In this document: positions 25,530-34,930 of the stretch, in pieces
Position numbering within the stretch: the stretch's first letter is position 1
Layout: each line of letters starts with the position of its first letter
From: Alistipes sp.
GTDB lineage: Bacteria; Bacteroidota; Bacteroidia; Bacteroidales; Rikenellaceae
Direction: 5' to 3'
NCBI GenBank assembly: GCA_017558115.1
Contig: JAFYWG010000050.1
Coordinates: 1 to 59,611 of the forward strand
Length of the DNA: 59,611 bases
Notes under the pieces: generated by a model
Seen by the model: only the letters and a program-made list of their open reading frames with translations
Told to the model about the DNA's origin: nothing
The model's database searches: none
Made by a program: the position numbers and the translations under genes

Positions 25530-27262
25530 TATCTCTTGTTGTTTGATTTGTTAAGTCTTGTGCGCAACTCCTTGACTGCGCTCTGCATAGTCTTGTCGAT
25601 GGGATAGATGTTGTAGTAGAAGCCAGCATCGTCGTGCAACGCATTGCGACCGATATAGGCACGCAACTGCGCCTCGATAACCTCGCGCGACAAAGCGAGA
25701 CCCGCTTCATCCTTGGCTACGCCATTACGCTCGGCGTATGCCACGAAGTTAGCAAGGAGGTTGCTTCGCGAAAGGAGCGCATCCAACTCCGCGAGTGTCG
25801 CGATCTTATCCATCTCCGCACGATGACGATCCGTGAAGTCCACCGTATAGCGGTAGAGCACATTCGTATTCCACACCTTATAGTAGTAGTCGCTCATGCC
25901 AAGCGTATCCAACGGGATAAAGACATCGGGCATAATACCTCCGCCACCATATACCGTGCGACCGCCCTTTGTCTTGAATGTCTGCGACTTATCGAAATGT
26001 ATGGAATCTGCCGAGAAGAACTCATTGCGGTTGTAGCGGTCGATGAGGTCCATGTGGTATGCCATATCGTCACCATTGGTGTAGGGACGCTGAATAGAGC
26101 GACCCGAGGGCGTGTAGTAGCGCGCTACCGTAAGGCGTATTGCCGAGCCATCATTAAAGGGTATCTGCGACTGCACAAGACCCTTACCAAAGGTGCGGCG
26201 ACCGATGATAACACCGCGGTCGTTATCCTGAATGGCGCCCGCTAAAATCTCGCTCGACGAGGCACTTGTCTCATCTACCAAGATGGCTATCTCCAACTCC
26301 GCAGAGTTGCCATTACCACGGCTATACTCCTTTATCTGCTGACCAAAGCGATCCTCCGTATATACGATAAGGCTATTTTCGGGCAGAAACTCATTGGCGA
26401 TGAGTATCGCCTGGTCGAGGAAGCCACCACCATTGCCACGCAGGTCTATAATAAGGCCGCGCATGCCCTCAGCATTTAGCCTCTCTATGGCGCTATGCAT
26501 CTCGCTATACGAGGTGCGCGCAAACTGCGAGAGGCGCACAAAGCCAATCTTCGACTCCTCGTTGAGCATAAAGGCTGTCTCGATGCTATGTATCTCGATT
26601 GGAGCACGTGTAACCTCTATATTTACAAGCTCCTTGAACGAGGCGCGTTTAACGCCCAACTTCACACGTGTGCCACGCTTGCCACGCATAAGCTTAACCA
26701 TAGAGTCCTGCCCAATCTTCTGTCCTGCAACCGACCTACCATCAATCTTCACGATGCGGTCGCCAGGGCGCACACCCGCTGCCGATGAGGGACCATTGGG
26801 TATGACACTAAGCACGGTAATTGTATCTGTTGAGGCGTTAAAGACGATGCCGATGCCGTCGAACTCTCCCTCCAACGACTCGTTGACCTCCGAGAACATC
26901 TTCGCGGGGATATACTCCGAGTGGGGGTCGAGCTCCGAGAGTAGCGCGGGAATAGCCTTCTCGTAGATAGTATCGAGTAGTACAGGGTCAACATAGTAGT
27001 TGCGCACATAGGCTATCGTCTGCAGCATCTTGTCGTTAGCTGCCAACTGCGCCTCCAGGGCTGCCATCTCGTGGGCATACTCCTCCATGTCGACATTCGT
27101 AGTGCCATCATTCTCAGCCTGCATGGCCATGAGTTGCTGCATGCGCTGCTTCTCGCCCGAGCGACCTATACCTATACCCATCCATACGGCACTCGCAAAG
27201 ACGACTACCAACACCGTCGACCACAATATCGACGCAACTCTCTTCTCCAAATTCTTAGACAT
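25529..27262 (-). CDS. Carboxy-terminal processing peptidase (S41 family)
   Basis: Periplasmic serine protease (577 aa). An N-terminal membrane anchor (approx. 12-30, ILWSTVLVVVFASAVWMGI) is followed by a charged coiled segment, a PDZ domain (approx. 150-235; NGPSSAAGVRPGDRIVKIDG) and the S41 core. The catalytic Ser lies in DETSASSSEILAGAIQD and the Lys in RTFGKGLVQSQ, the Ser/Lys dyad of CtpA/Prc. ETAFMLNEESKIGFVRLSQF opens the core. The C-terminal approx. 150 residues are helical. It sits between DUF3078 upstream (35 bases) and the small membrane protein downstream, all in one operon. Family role: trims periplasmic or envelope proteins at their C-terminus. Confidence 0.92.
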   Translation of the reverse strand: MSKNLEKRVASILWSTVLVVVFASAVWMGIGIGRSGEKQRMQQLMAMQAENDGTTNVDMEEYAHEMAALEAQLAANDKMLQTIAYVRNYYVDPVLLDTIYEKAIPALLSELDPHSEYIPAKMFSEVNESLEGEFDGIGIVFNASTDTITVLSVIPNGPSSAAGVRPGDRIVKIDGRSVAGQKIGQDSMVKLMRGKRGTRVKLGVKRASFKELVNIEVTRAPIEIHSIETAFMLNEESKIGFVRLSQFARTSYSEMHSAIERLNAEGMRGLIIDLRGNGGGFLDQAILIANEFLPENSLIVYTEDRFGQQIKEYSRGNGNSAELEIAILVDETSASSSEILAGAIQDNDRGVIIGRRTFGKGLVQSQIPFNDGSAIRLTVARYYTPSGRSIQRPYTNGDDMAYHMDLIDRYNRNEFFSADSIHFDKSQTFKTKGGRTVYGGGGIMPDVFIPLDTLGMSDYYYKVWNTNVLYRYTVDFTDRHRAEMDKIATLAELDALLSRSNLLANFVAYAERNGVAKDEAGLALSREVIEAQLRAYIGRNALHDDAGFYYNIYPIDKTMQSAVKELRTRLNKSNNKR

Positions 27263-27297
27263 ATACTCTACTGGTGCAAAACACCTACCAAAGGCAT

Positions 27298-28377
27298 CTA
27301 CTTATTCTTAAAGGTGTAGGTGAGACCTACAGACAACATCGACGACACCTGCAACTTATGGCACTCCTCATTATTGTAGTAGAGCTGGAAGTAAATCTGC
27401 GTAGAGATGTACTTTGTTGCCTTGATGTCAATGGTATTCTCCCAACGTATTGTAGGCACCACGTGCTCATACTTTGTCATCGTGCCATCCTCCAACTCCG
27501 TGGGCTTGAACTTCTTCTGTGCTGAGATGTCGGTAATCCAGCCGTAGAAAGAGTATGCCGTAGTGCGGTAACGCAACCAGCCATCCTTACCCCACGAGCG
27601 GTCGAAATCCAACTGGATAGAGATACCACCCTCATACTTCGACGTATAGTCCGCGGGTACGCCATAATTATTCGATGTGTACTGGTCGTGACGATATGTA
27701 GCACTCATCGCCACAGGCGCAAGGTTTATCTTTAGAGGGAACTTCTCAACAGGAAGTATGTATGTAAAACCGAGCGAAGCATCGAAGTAGCCAGGCGTCA
27801 TGAAGTTAGAGACACGCTTCTCGCCATTCTGCTTGGCACCACGCGCGCTATAGCCTGGTGCAAACTGCGTACGGAACTTGACGTTAGCACCATAGGTCCA
27901 GTTCTTTACCATATCCCACTGTGGTGCTGTAGAGAGCACAATCTCGTCTACATTCTTAAACCATATACCTCTGTTGCTACCATCCTTCAACTCCGCCTTC
28001 ATGTTGTTGTAGCCCAACTTTGCCGAGGCAGTATTTGTTAGCGTGAAGCGACCCTTCTTGTATGTGTGCAAGAAGTTTACGTTTGCCAAAATGGTCACGG
28101 TGTTATCACCCGACGCCTGCCACGACTTGCTATACGCTGTGAGTGAGCCATGAAGGTTTGCCGAGAACTCCACGGTGTTACGCTCCTGACGGCGTAGGAT
28201 GCGCGCAGCACGTATCGCCGCATCCGAGGTATATTCTGCATCGAGCTGTTGGCGCTTCATCTCGTTGCTAAACGCGGGCTTCAACTCCTCGCTACTCATA
28301 TCCTCCATCGACACCTGTGCTACGGCACACGTAAAGCTACAGAGCGCAAAAAAGAGCGTTATATAGATTCTCCTCAT
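27298..28377 (-). CDS. DUF3078 outer-membrane barrel-like protein
   Basis: 359 aa with a signal peptide (approx. 1-20, MRRIYITLFFALCSFTCAVA). The rest shows alternating beta strands ending in aromatic-rich segments and finishes 'LSVGLTYTFKNK', like an outer-membrane barrel. The mid-region 'VNFLHTYKKGRFTLTNTASA' and 'GVPADYTSKYEGGISIQLDF' fit DUF3078 proteins of Bacteroidetes. No enzyme motif. First gene of the operon with the S41 protease; promoter TATCTTTG at 28438-28431 (minus). Function unknown. Confidence 0.7.
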   Translation of the reverse strand: MRRIYITLFFALCSFTCAVAQVSMEDMSSEELKPAFSNEMKRQQLDAEYTSDAAIRAARILRRQERNTVEFSANLHGSLTAYSKSWQASGDNTVTILANVNFLHTYKKGRFTLTNTASAKLGYNNMKAELKDGSNRGIWFKNVDEIVLSTAPQWDMVKNWTYGANVKFRTQFAPGYSARGAKQNGEKRVSNFMTPGYFDASLGFTYILPVEKFPLKINLAPVAMSATYRHDQYTSNNYGVPADYTSKYEGGISIQLDFDRSWGKDGWLRYRTTAYSFYGWITDISAQKKFKPTELEDGTMTKYEHVVPTIRWENTIDIKATKYISTQIYFQLYYNNEECHKLQVSSMLSVGLTYTFKNK

Positions 28378-28430
28378 ATATAAATAGAATTTATAGGTTA
28401 ATCTTATATCGGGATTTGTAATTACAATCG

Positions 28431-28468
28431 CAAAGATACTAATCTTTTCTCAATTTTTTGTATCTTTG
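28431..28468. promoter_or_regulatory. Back-to-back promoters DUF3078/nfo
   Basis: The minus strand has TATCTTTG (28438-28431) towards the DUF3078-ctp operon and the + strand has TATCTTTG (28461-28468) towards nfo, only 22 bases apart. Neither has a clear TTTG at the -33 distance. Confidence 0.55.
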
Positions 28469-28506
28469 CCTATGATTAAATGATAACTACGAAAAAAGAT
28501 TTTACC

Positions 28507-29352
28507 ATGAAATATTTTGGAGCACATGTAAGCGCATCAGGCGGTGTTGAGAACGCCATAAAGAATGCGAAGAACATAGGGGCAACAGCATTTGCCCTAT
28601 TTACTAAGAATCAGCGCCAATGGATAGCACCCGCACTCACTGATAGCCAAGTGGAGACATTCAAGGCTATGGCAGAAGAGGCGGGATATCGCGCCGAGCA
28701 TATCCTACCCCACGATAGCTATCTTATCAACCTCGGTCACCCCGATGAGGATGGCTTGGAGAAGTCGCGCGAGTCCTTCTTTGAGGAGATGGCACGCTGC
28801 GAGCGCCTCGGTCTCGACCGCCTAAACTTCCACCCCGGCAGCCACCTCAAGCGCATCAGCGACGAGGGTTCGTTGGATCGCATTGCCGAGTCTATCAACA
28901 TGGCATTGGCACGTACAAAGGGGGTTACGGCCGTATTGGAGAACACCGCGGGTCAGGGTTCAAACCTCGGCTTTAAGTTCGAGCACCTCGCCTACATCAT
29001 TGAGCGCGTGGAGGACAAGAGCCGCGTTGGCGTATGCCTCGACACATGCCACACCTTCGCTGCGGGCTACGACCTACGCACTCGCGAGGCGTGTGATGCC
29101 ACATTTGCGGAGTTCGACCGCGTTGTAGGCTTCAAGTATCTGCGCGGCATGCACTTAAACGACGCTATGCGCCCCCTGGGTAGCCGCATCGACCGCCACT
29201 CACCCCTCGGCGAGGGAGAGATTGGCTGGGAGTGCTTCCGTTACATCGCTCAGGACCCCCGCTTCGACAACATACCCCTCATCCTCGAGACCCCCGACGA
29301 GGAGCGCTGGCCCGAGGAGATTGCCCGACTCAAAGAGTTTGCTAACCAATAA
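28507..29352 (+). CDS. nfo: Deoxyribonuclease IV (apurinic endonuclease)
   Basis: Cuts DNA at AP sites in base excision repair (281 aa from the ATG at 28507, [20 protein letters not shown]). The in-frame M nine codons upstream is less likely because it adds residues before the conserved FGAHVS motif. Three-zinc AP endonuclease signatures are intact: [36 protein letters not shown] and [13 protein letters not shown]. The GH53 gene follows after 11 bases. Confidence 0.95.
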   Translation: MKYFGAHVSASGGVENAIKNAKNIGATAFALFTKNQRQWIAPALTDSQVETFKAMAEEAGYRAEHILPHDSYLINLGHPDEDGLEKSRESFFEEMARCERLGLDRLNFHPGSHLKRISDEGSLDRIAESINMALARTKGVTAVLENTAGQGSNLGFKFEHLAYIIERVEDKSRVGVCLDTCHTFAAGYDLRTREACDATFAEFDRVVGFKYLRGMHLNDAMRPLGSRIDRHSPLGEGEIGWECFRYIAQDPRFDNIPLILETPDEERWPEEIARLKEFANQ

Positions 29353-29363
29353 TTTATAGAAGT

Positions 29364-30332
29364 ATGAAGAGAGTATTATGCCTTATTGTGGCGCTTGCGG
29401 CATTCAACTTTGCCCATGCGCAGGTTGCATTGGAGAAACCCTATGCCGTGGGTGCCGACATTTCGTGGCTCCAGTGGCAGGAGGATAGTGGCGTGAAGTT
29501 TAGTGATGGCGGCGTGGAGGGTGATGCTCTCGATATTTTGCGCGATAACGGATTCAACTACATCCGCTTGCGCCTATTCGTAAATCCTAAGTCGGAGCTC
29601 GGCTACTCGCAGCGTGACGGCTACTGCGACTTGGAGCATACGCTCGCCATGGCTAAGCGCATCAAGGAGGCGGGCATGTACTTCCTGCTCGACTTCCACT
29701 ACTCGGATAACTGGGCAGACCCCGCAAAGCAGATTATGCCCCAGGCATGGCAGACCTTCTCTTTCGACGAGGTATGCGCAGCGGTGTACAACCACACTAA
29801 GGAGACACTTCTCGCCCTCGAGGCTCAGGGCACAATGCCCGATATGGTGCAGGTGGGTAATGAGGTGAGCAACGGTATGTTGTGGCCTTACGGCTCTGTG
29901 CGCCATAGCTTTAGCGGCTTGTGCGGACTCCTCAAGGAGGGTGTGCGCGCCGTTAGGGAGTATGCTCCAGATGCTGAGATCATGCTCCATGTGGCTCTTG
30001 GTGGTCAGGCCGAGGAGTCTGTGCGCTTCTTCGATGCAATGGAGGAGTATGGCGTGGAGTACGACCTTATTGGTCAGTCGTACTACCCCGAGTGGCACGG
30101 CACATTGGAGGAGCTCGAAGCCAATACCAATGCCCTGGTTGAGAGGTACAATAAGCCACTTATCGTTGTGGAGTACCGCGACCACTACCTCGACATCGAG
30201 CGTATTGTAAGCACGCTACCCAATGGTTTGGGCCGCGGAACATTCATCTGGGAGGCTACATCACCACATTGGGGCAAGCTCTTTGATGAGAGTGGTGCTG
30301 CAACACCCGCACTTGACCACTACAATAGATAG
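29364..30332 (+). CDS. Arabinogalactan endo-beta-1,4-galactanase (GH53)
   Basis: Cuts beta-1,4-galactan of plant pectin side chains (322 aa). The signal peptide runs approx. 1-19 (MKRVLCLIVALAAFNFAHAQ), no lipobox. Family features are GADISWLQWQEDSGVKF and NGFNYIRLRLFVNPKSELGY; the acid/base E167 is in QVGNEVSNGMLWPYG and the nucleophile E270 in IVVEYRDHYLDI. The TIM barrel is complete. It is cotranscribed with nfo and mntP by position (11 and 12 bases), an unexpected grouping, and no SusCD pair is adjacent. Confidence 0.92.
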   Translation: MKRVLCLIVALAAFNFAHAQVALEKPYAVGADISWLQWQEDSGVKFSDGGVEGDALDILRDNGFNYIRLRLFVNPKSELGYSQRDGYCDLEHTLAMAKRIKEAGMYFLLDFHYSDNWADPAKQIMPQAWQTFSFDEVCAAVYNHTKETLLALEAQGTMPDMVQVGNEVSNGMLWPYGSVRHSFSGLCGLLKEGVRAVREYAPDAEIMLHVALGGQAEESVRFFDAMEEYGVEYDLIGQSYYPEWHGTLEELEANTNALVERYNKPLIVVEYRDHYLDIERIVSTLPNGLGRGTFIWEATSPHWGKLFDESGAATPALDHYNR

Positions 30333-30344
30333 AGACACTATAGA

Positions 30345-30902
30345 ATGGGATTTTTTGAGCTACTGCTAATCTCTGTGGGATTAGCCATGGATGCCTTTGC
30401 TGTTTCGGTGGGTAAGGGCATGACCGTTAAACATATACGTCCTCGCCACGCACTCATTGCCGGTGTGTGGTTTGGCGCATTTCAGGCCCTTATGCCCATC
30501 TTGGGCTACTACGTAGGCCAAAGCTTCGCCGAGTATGTCGTAAGCGTCGACCACTGGGTAGCCTTTGGACTACTCTCGCTTATCGGCCTCAACATGATAC
30601 GCGAGACGGTGTGGGGTGACGACGAGGAGCATAGTGGCGACTTCGGCTTCCGCCCCATGCTTATTATGGCCATCGCCACCAGCATTGACGCCCTGGCCGT
30701 GGGTGTCTCTATGGCATTCTTGGATGTTAACGTGTGGTACTCGGTTGCTGTTATTGGCGTTGTGACGCTTCTTATCTCGGCTGCGGGCGTCTACCTCGGT
30801 GCAGCATTTGGCTCGCGCCTCGGCACTAAGGCCGGCATCGTAGGCGGCATAATCTTGATAGCTATCGGCATCAAAATATTGGTAGAACATATGTGGCTAT
30901 AG
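30345..30902 (+). CDS. mntP: Manganese efflux pump MntP
   Basis: Six-helix inner-membrane protein that exports Mn2+ (185 aa). The two DUF204 halves each carry the conserved Asp-containing helix: GLAMDAFAVSVGKGM and IATSIDALAVGVSMAFLDV. The C-terminal GTKAGIVGGIILIAIGIKIL matches the family. It starts 12 bases after the GH53 stop. A 9-base-period inverted element follows at 30916. No yybP-ykoY-like riboswitch is seen in front. Confidence 0.9.
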   Translation: MGFFELLLISVGLAMDAFAVSVGKGMTVKHIRPRHALIAGVWFGAFQALMPILGYYVGQSFAEYVVSVDHWVAFGLLSLIGLNMIRETVWGDDEEHSGDFGFRPMLIMAIATSIDALAVGVSMAFLDVNVWYSVAVIGVVTLLISAAGVYLGAAFGSRLGTKAGIVGGIILIAIGIKILVEHMWL

Positions 30903-30915
30903 GAGAGAACGTTTA

Positions 30916-31001
30916 TTTAGGGAGTTTAAGGAATTTAGTGAGTATAAGGATTATAGAGAAATATATACTCTAAACTCCCTAAGTTCCTTAAGCTCCCTAA
31001 A
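30916..31001. repeat. Inverted element with 9-base period, second copy type
   Basis: The left arm runs TTTAGGGAG, TTTAAGGAA, TTTAGTGAG in 9-base steps. The right arm, read backwards, repeats TTTAGGGAGC, TTAAGGAAC, TTAGGGAGT. It forms a long imperfect hairpin 14 bases below the mntP stop and is related to 19274-19399. It may act as an mRNA end or stabiliser. Confidence 0.6.
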
Positions 31002-31037
31002 TTCTTTAATCAGAAACAATAATTAGCACCGAGACCC

Positions 31038-31080
31038 AATTTCGTAGGAGAAGGTAGTAGATGCAACGCTCGGCAAAAAA
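31038..31080 (+). repeat. Half copy of the GTAC-loop palindromic element
   Basis: Matches the left arm of the copy at 31230-31359 almost base for base (AATTTCG-AGGAGAAGGTAG, then TAGATGCAACGCTCGGCAAA) but then stops. It is framed by the direct repeat AATTAGCACCGAGAC at 31021 and 31085. No right arm or central stem is present. Confidence 0.6.
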
Positions 31081-31101
31081 CATTAATTAGCACCGAGACA
31101 C

Positions 31102-31228
31102 AATTTCTTGTCAGAGTGGTGCTAATTTGACGCCGATAAAGAGAAAGAGCGGATGGGACATACTAAGCGTATTTCCCATTCGCTCTTTGGATTGAGGTGG
31201 CAAAGTAGCGCCACAATCACAAGAAATT
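31102..31228 (+). repeat. GTAC-loop palindromic element, copy 1
   Basis: 127 bp. Terminal inverted repeats AATTTCTTGT (31102-31111) and ACAAGAAATT (31219-31228). The arms pair through GTGGTGC/GCGCCAC. The central stem AAAGAGCGGATGGGA/TCCCATTCGCTCTTT is closed by an ATAC-TAAGC-GTAT tip. One G.T in the central stem is a wobble only on the + strand. No ORF inside. Confidence 0.75.
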
Positions 31229-31229
31229 C

Positions 31230-31359
31230 AATTTCGCAGGAGAAGGTAGTAGATGCAACGCTCGGCAAAAAAAATGCGGATGAGCTGTACTAAAGCGTAC
31301 TGCTCATTCGCATTTTCTTTTGTTAGCGGCAGCAGATGCTACCTTATCGTGCGAAATTT
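31230..31359 (+). repeat. GTAC-loop palindromic element, copy 2
   Basis: 130 bp, separated from copy 1 by one base. Terminal repeats AATTTCGCA/TGCGAAATT; next AAGGTAG/CTACCTT; then TAGATG facing CAGATG, which gives a tandem G.A/A.G mismatch between A-T pairs. The central stem is AAAATGCGGATGAGC/GCTCATTCGCATTTT with a GTAC-TAAAGC-GTAC tip. Its right end overlaps the TAA stop of the small gene at 31358-31651. Confidence 0.78.
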
Positions 31360-31651
31360 ACATGCACTGGGTGATATCCCACACAAATGCACGCGAACCC
31401 TGCTGCTGCGTGGTCGAATCAATCTCGCGTACTGCATCGAGCAACACGGGAATCTTCTCATCCTCAACGATAGCGAGGATAGAGGTGTTCATTGAGGGCC
31501 ACGCGTGTGTGCCGTAGTGGGGCTCACCATCGTAAGATCCACGACCCTCGGTGAGTGCCCAGCGTGTGAAGCCGCGCACGCCATTGTCATCGAGCATCTT
31601 GTTTACACGGTCGGTAAGTGCCTGGTTGTATGATAAAAAGAATGCTTTCAT
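31358..31651 (-). CDS. PG0541-type transporter-associated protein
   Basis: 97 aa, ferredoxin-like/PII-like small cytoplasmic protein (MKAFFLSYNQALTDRVNKML, NTSILAIVEDEKIPVLLDAV). It is the last gene of the tetR-tolC-mfp-rnd operon, in the same order as PG0541 behind the xepCAB pump of Porphyromonas gingivalis; that comparison comes from memory of the locus. Role unknown, probably tied to the pump. The stop codon TAA (31360-31358) shares bases with the end of the repeat at 31230-31359, so the gene ends exactly where the element begins. Confidence 0.72.
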   Translation of the reverse strand: MKAFFLSYNQALTDRVNKMLDDNGVRGFTRWALTEGRGSYDGEPHYGTHAWPSMNTSILAIVEDEKIPVLLDAVREIDSTTQQQGSRAFVWDITQCM

Positions 31652-31704
31652 CTTAAAAAATTATTAATGGTTGGCGAGGCGCGAACCTCGCCAACACGTT
31701 ATTA

Positions 31705-34700
31705 CTACTTATTTGCAGCGCGCTTAGCCATCTGCTCGCGGATGAAGGCCTCATCCTTAAGCTCCTGCTCTGCCTTGCGGCGTGCACGACGCTCCTTGCT
31801 GCCCTCAAGCATAGCGTATAGCGAAGGAACGATGAAGAGGGTGATAAGTGTAGACATCACAAGACCACCTACAACGGCAACACCCATAGGCTGCCATATC
31901 TCCGAACCCTCACCAATGCCGAGTGCCATAGGCAACATACCGAGGACTGTGGTGAGCGATGTCATCAACACGGGACGGAGACGGCTCTTACCACCATTGA
32001 TAACGGCGTCGGTGATAGTCGAGCCACGCTCAACAAGCAAGTTCATGTAGTCCACCATCACGATACCGTTCTTTGTAACGATACCCACGAGCATGATGGC
32101 ACCGATGAGAGCGATGAGCGAGAGAGGTGTGCCTGTGAGCCACAACGCGATGAATACACCCGACATAGCGAAGGGGATGGTAAACATGATGATGAAGGGG
32201 TAGAGTAACGACTCAAACTGCGTAGCCATCACGATGTAAACCAATACCACGATAAGTATGAGCAAGAGGCCGATATCTGAGAATGCCTCGCCCTGATCCT
32301 CAACCGAACCACCCAACTCGAGGCTAAGGCCTGCGGGAATCTCATAGTCGGCAAGCATAGCATTCACCTCTGCCACAGCGTCACCAAGAGCGACACCAGC
32401 ACCCACTGAGCCCTCAACTGTTACTACACGCTGACGGTTCTCGCGCTCAATCTCGGGCGATGCATACTCCTCAGAGATTGTAGCAACCTCCTTGAGCTTG
32501 ATAGCCTGACCTGTAGCGGTGTAGAGCACGATGTTCTCTACATCCTCAACATTTGCACGGAAATCCTCAGCATAGCGCACAACGATGTTGTACTCGTCAC
32601 CATCCTCACGATACTTAGCACACTCATAACCATAGATGCGGTTGCGGATGAACTGCGCCGCAGTAGCAGAGTTAAGGCCATAGTATGAGAGCTTCTGACG
32701 GTCGAAGCGCACGTTGAACTCGGGCTGCAAGTCCTCACGCGAGAGCTGCACGTCACGCATTGTGCTAAGGTTAGCCATGCGTGTCTGAAGATCCTTCGCT
32801 GCAGACATAGCTGTCTCCATGTCGTGACCAAACACCTTGATGTTCACGGTGCTTGCACCACCACCCATGCCACCACCCTGCTGGCCACCAGGGATAACCT
32901 GGAACTCAGATACCTCGAGGATACCATCGAGGTCCTCACGCAAACCATCCGAAATCTCAAAGATTGTGGGACGCTCAACATCATTACGACTTGGCATACG
33001 GAGGTTGTAGTTAATCAAGTGCGAGCCTGTAGTCTGCATTGCTGCAAAGGCGTTGTTCGATGAGTTCTCACCCGCAGAGGCACTTACCATGTGGATATAT
33101 GGGTACTTAACCGCGATGATAGAGTCAATCTGACGTGCGACACGCGATGTCTCGTCCACGTGAGTATTCTGTGGGAGCTTCACAACCATCGAGATACGTG
33201 AGTTATCTGAGGGTGGGAAGAACTCTGTAGGCACCTTGCTAACCAAAATCAACGAGAGACCGAAGATGAGCAAGAGCACCAATGTAGCTGTCTTACGCCA
33301 CTTAACAACGAAGCGGAGCAACTTCTCGTAGAAGTTATCGAGCCAGCCGAGGAACATATCGATAGGCTTGTAGACGATGCCGATACCCTTATATGTGTGA
33401 GCACCACCATCGAGCTTAAGCATATATGCCGAGAGCATAGGAGTAAGGGTGATTGCAGCAGCAGTAGATACACACACCACGATAGTCACAATCCAACCAA
33501 GCTCCTTGAAGAGGATACCCGCCATACCAGGAATCATGGTCAAAGGCATGAACACGGCAACGACAACCAATGTTGTGGCGATAACCGAGAGCCATACCTC
33601 GTTTGTAGCGTAGATAGCCGCCTCCTTGGGCTTCGAGCCACGCTCGATGTGTGTGGTGATGTTCTCCAACACCACGATAGCATCATCCACAACCATACCG
33701 ATGGCGATAGAGAGCGCCGAAAGCGAGATGATGTTGAGCGTAGAGCCTACTGCGTAGAGGTAGATAAAGGCACAGATAAGCGAGATAGGGATAGTCAAGC
33801 AGATGATGAACGTAGCACGCCAACGACCCAAGAAGAACATCACAACCAAGATCACGAAGATAAAGGCGAACATGATGGTCTCGGCAAGAGAGTTGATTGA
33901 CGAGTTGATATACTCCGATGACTCGTAGATGGTCTCTACCTTACAGTCGGGAGGCAATGTGGGGATAATCTCCACGAGCTTAGCCTGCACATCCTCAACA
34001 ATCTGCACAGAGTTTGCACCTGTCTGCTTCTGAACGAGGATACGCACACCAGGGCGGCCATTGATACGCTCATCCATGGTAAGCTCCTCGAGGGTATCCT
34101 TAATCTCTGCAACATCCGAGAGCATCACAGTGTGACCATTCTGGTTTGAGATGACGATGTCGAAGAGCTCGCGGCTATCCTGGAACTCGAGGTCGGTCTT
34201 GAGGTTGAAGGTCTGAGTACCGAGGTCGAGCTTACCCGCGGGAACGTTGATGTTCTCAGCAGCGATAATCTGACCGAGCGACTCTACAGTAAGGCCATAA
34301 GCCTCCAACTTGTTGGGGTCCACGTTAATCTGCACCTCACGCTCGCGAGCACCGATGATAGCAACAGAACCGATGCCATTGATACGGTTAAGCTCGTTGA
34401 CCATCTTATCATCGAGGATTTTGTAGAGGGCGTTGTAGCTCTCATCTGCTGTTACCGAGAGCATCATCACAGGCATCATAGAAGTTGAGAACTTCATAAC
34501 TGTGGGATACTCCACTTCCTCAGGCAGGAGTGACTGTGAGCGGCTCACGACATCACGTACATCATTTGCCGCCTCCGTCAAATCACATCCATACTCAAAC
34601 TCCAGAATAATCATAGACACGTTATCCGAAGACTTCGACGTAATCTTGTCGAGGTTATCTACGGAGTTGAGCTGGTCCTCCAACACACGGGTGATATTAG

Positions 34701-34881
34701 TCTCGATATCCTCGGCATTACCACCAGGATACATCGTAATAACACTGATATAGGGGACCTCGATATCGGGGTACTGGTCAACGCCCAACTTGCTCACAGA
34801 GAACAAGCCAAAGACGATGATACCTATAAATATTAGCGCGGTCGAAATCGGTTTTCGCACCGCCGATTCATATATTTTCAT
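31705..34881 (-). CDS. RND efflux transporter, HAE1 family inner-membrane pump
   Basis: Proton-driven multidrug-type exporter (1058 aa, normal length). It opens MKIYESAVRKPISTALIFIG, as in HAE1 pumps. Twelve transmembrane helices in two halves with two large periplasmic loops each. The conserved helix-4 region is present (SALSIAIGMVVDDAIVVLEN) with the paired Asp residues used in proton relay, as is the second-half signature FTIPFAMSGVFIALWLTGTP. It forms a tripartite pump with the adaptor and TolC genes just upstream. Substrates cannot be told from sequence. Local control is probably by the TetR gene upstream. Confidence 0.95.
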   Translation of the reverse strand: MKIYESAVRKPISTALIFIGIIVFGLFSVSKLGVDQYPDIEVPYISVITMYPGGNAEDIETNITRVLEDQLNSVDNLDKITSKSSDNVSMIILEFEYGCDLTEAANDVRDVVSRSQSLLPEEVEYPTVMKFSTSMMPVMMLSVTADESYNALYKILDDKMVNELNRINGIGSVAIIGAREREVQINVDPNKLEAYGLTVESLGQIIAAENINVPAGKLDLGTQTFNLKTDLEFQDSRELFDIVISNQNGHTVMLSDVAEIKDTLEELTMDERINGRPGVRILVQKQTGANSVQIVEDVQAKLVEIIPTLPPDCKVETIYESSEYINSSINSLAETIMFAFIFVILVVMFFLGRWRATFIICLTIPISLICAFIYLYAVGSTLNIISLSALSIAIGMVVDDAIVVLENITTHIERGSKPKEAAIYATNEVWLSVIATTLVVVAVFMPLTMIPGMAGILFKELGWIVTIVVCVSTAAAITLTPMLSAYMLKLDGGAHTYKGIGIVYKPIDMFLGWLDNFYEKLLRFVVKWRKTATLVLLLIFGLSLILVSKVPTEFFPPSDNSRISMVVKLPQNTHVDETSRVARQIDSIIAVKYPYIHMVSASAGENSSNNAFAAMQTTGSHLINYNLRMPSRNDVERPTIFEISDGLREDLDGILEVSEFQVIPGGQQGGGMGGGASTVNIKVFGHDMETAMSAAKDLQTRMANLSTMRDVQLSREDLQPEFNVRFDRQKLSYYGLNSATAAQFIRNRIYGYECAKYREDGDEYNIVVRYAEDFRANVEDVENIVLYTATGQAIKLKEVATISEEYASPEIERENRQRVVTVEGSVGAGVALGDAVAEVNAMLADYEIPAGLSLELGGSVEDQGEAFSDIGLLLILIVVLVYIVMATQFESLLYPFIIMFTIPFAMSGVFIALWLTGTPLSLIALIGAIMLVGIVTKNGIVMVDYMNLLVERGSTITDAVINGGKSRLRPVLMTSLTTVLGMLPMALGIGEGSEIWQPMGVAVVGGLVMSTLITLFIVPSLYAMLEGSKERRARRKAEQELKDEAFIREQMAKRAANK

Positions 34882-34930
34882 CTATATAGAGTTTTTAAGT
34901 GAGTAAAGGTCTTGTTTCGTAGAGAGGCTA

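Noticed and set aside
31021-31359. CRISPR-like repeats
   Set aside because: Repeated units are unequal palindromes with no uniform spacers and no cas genes.
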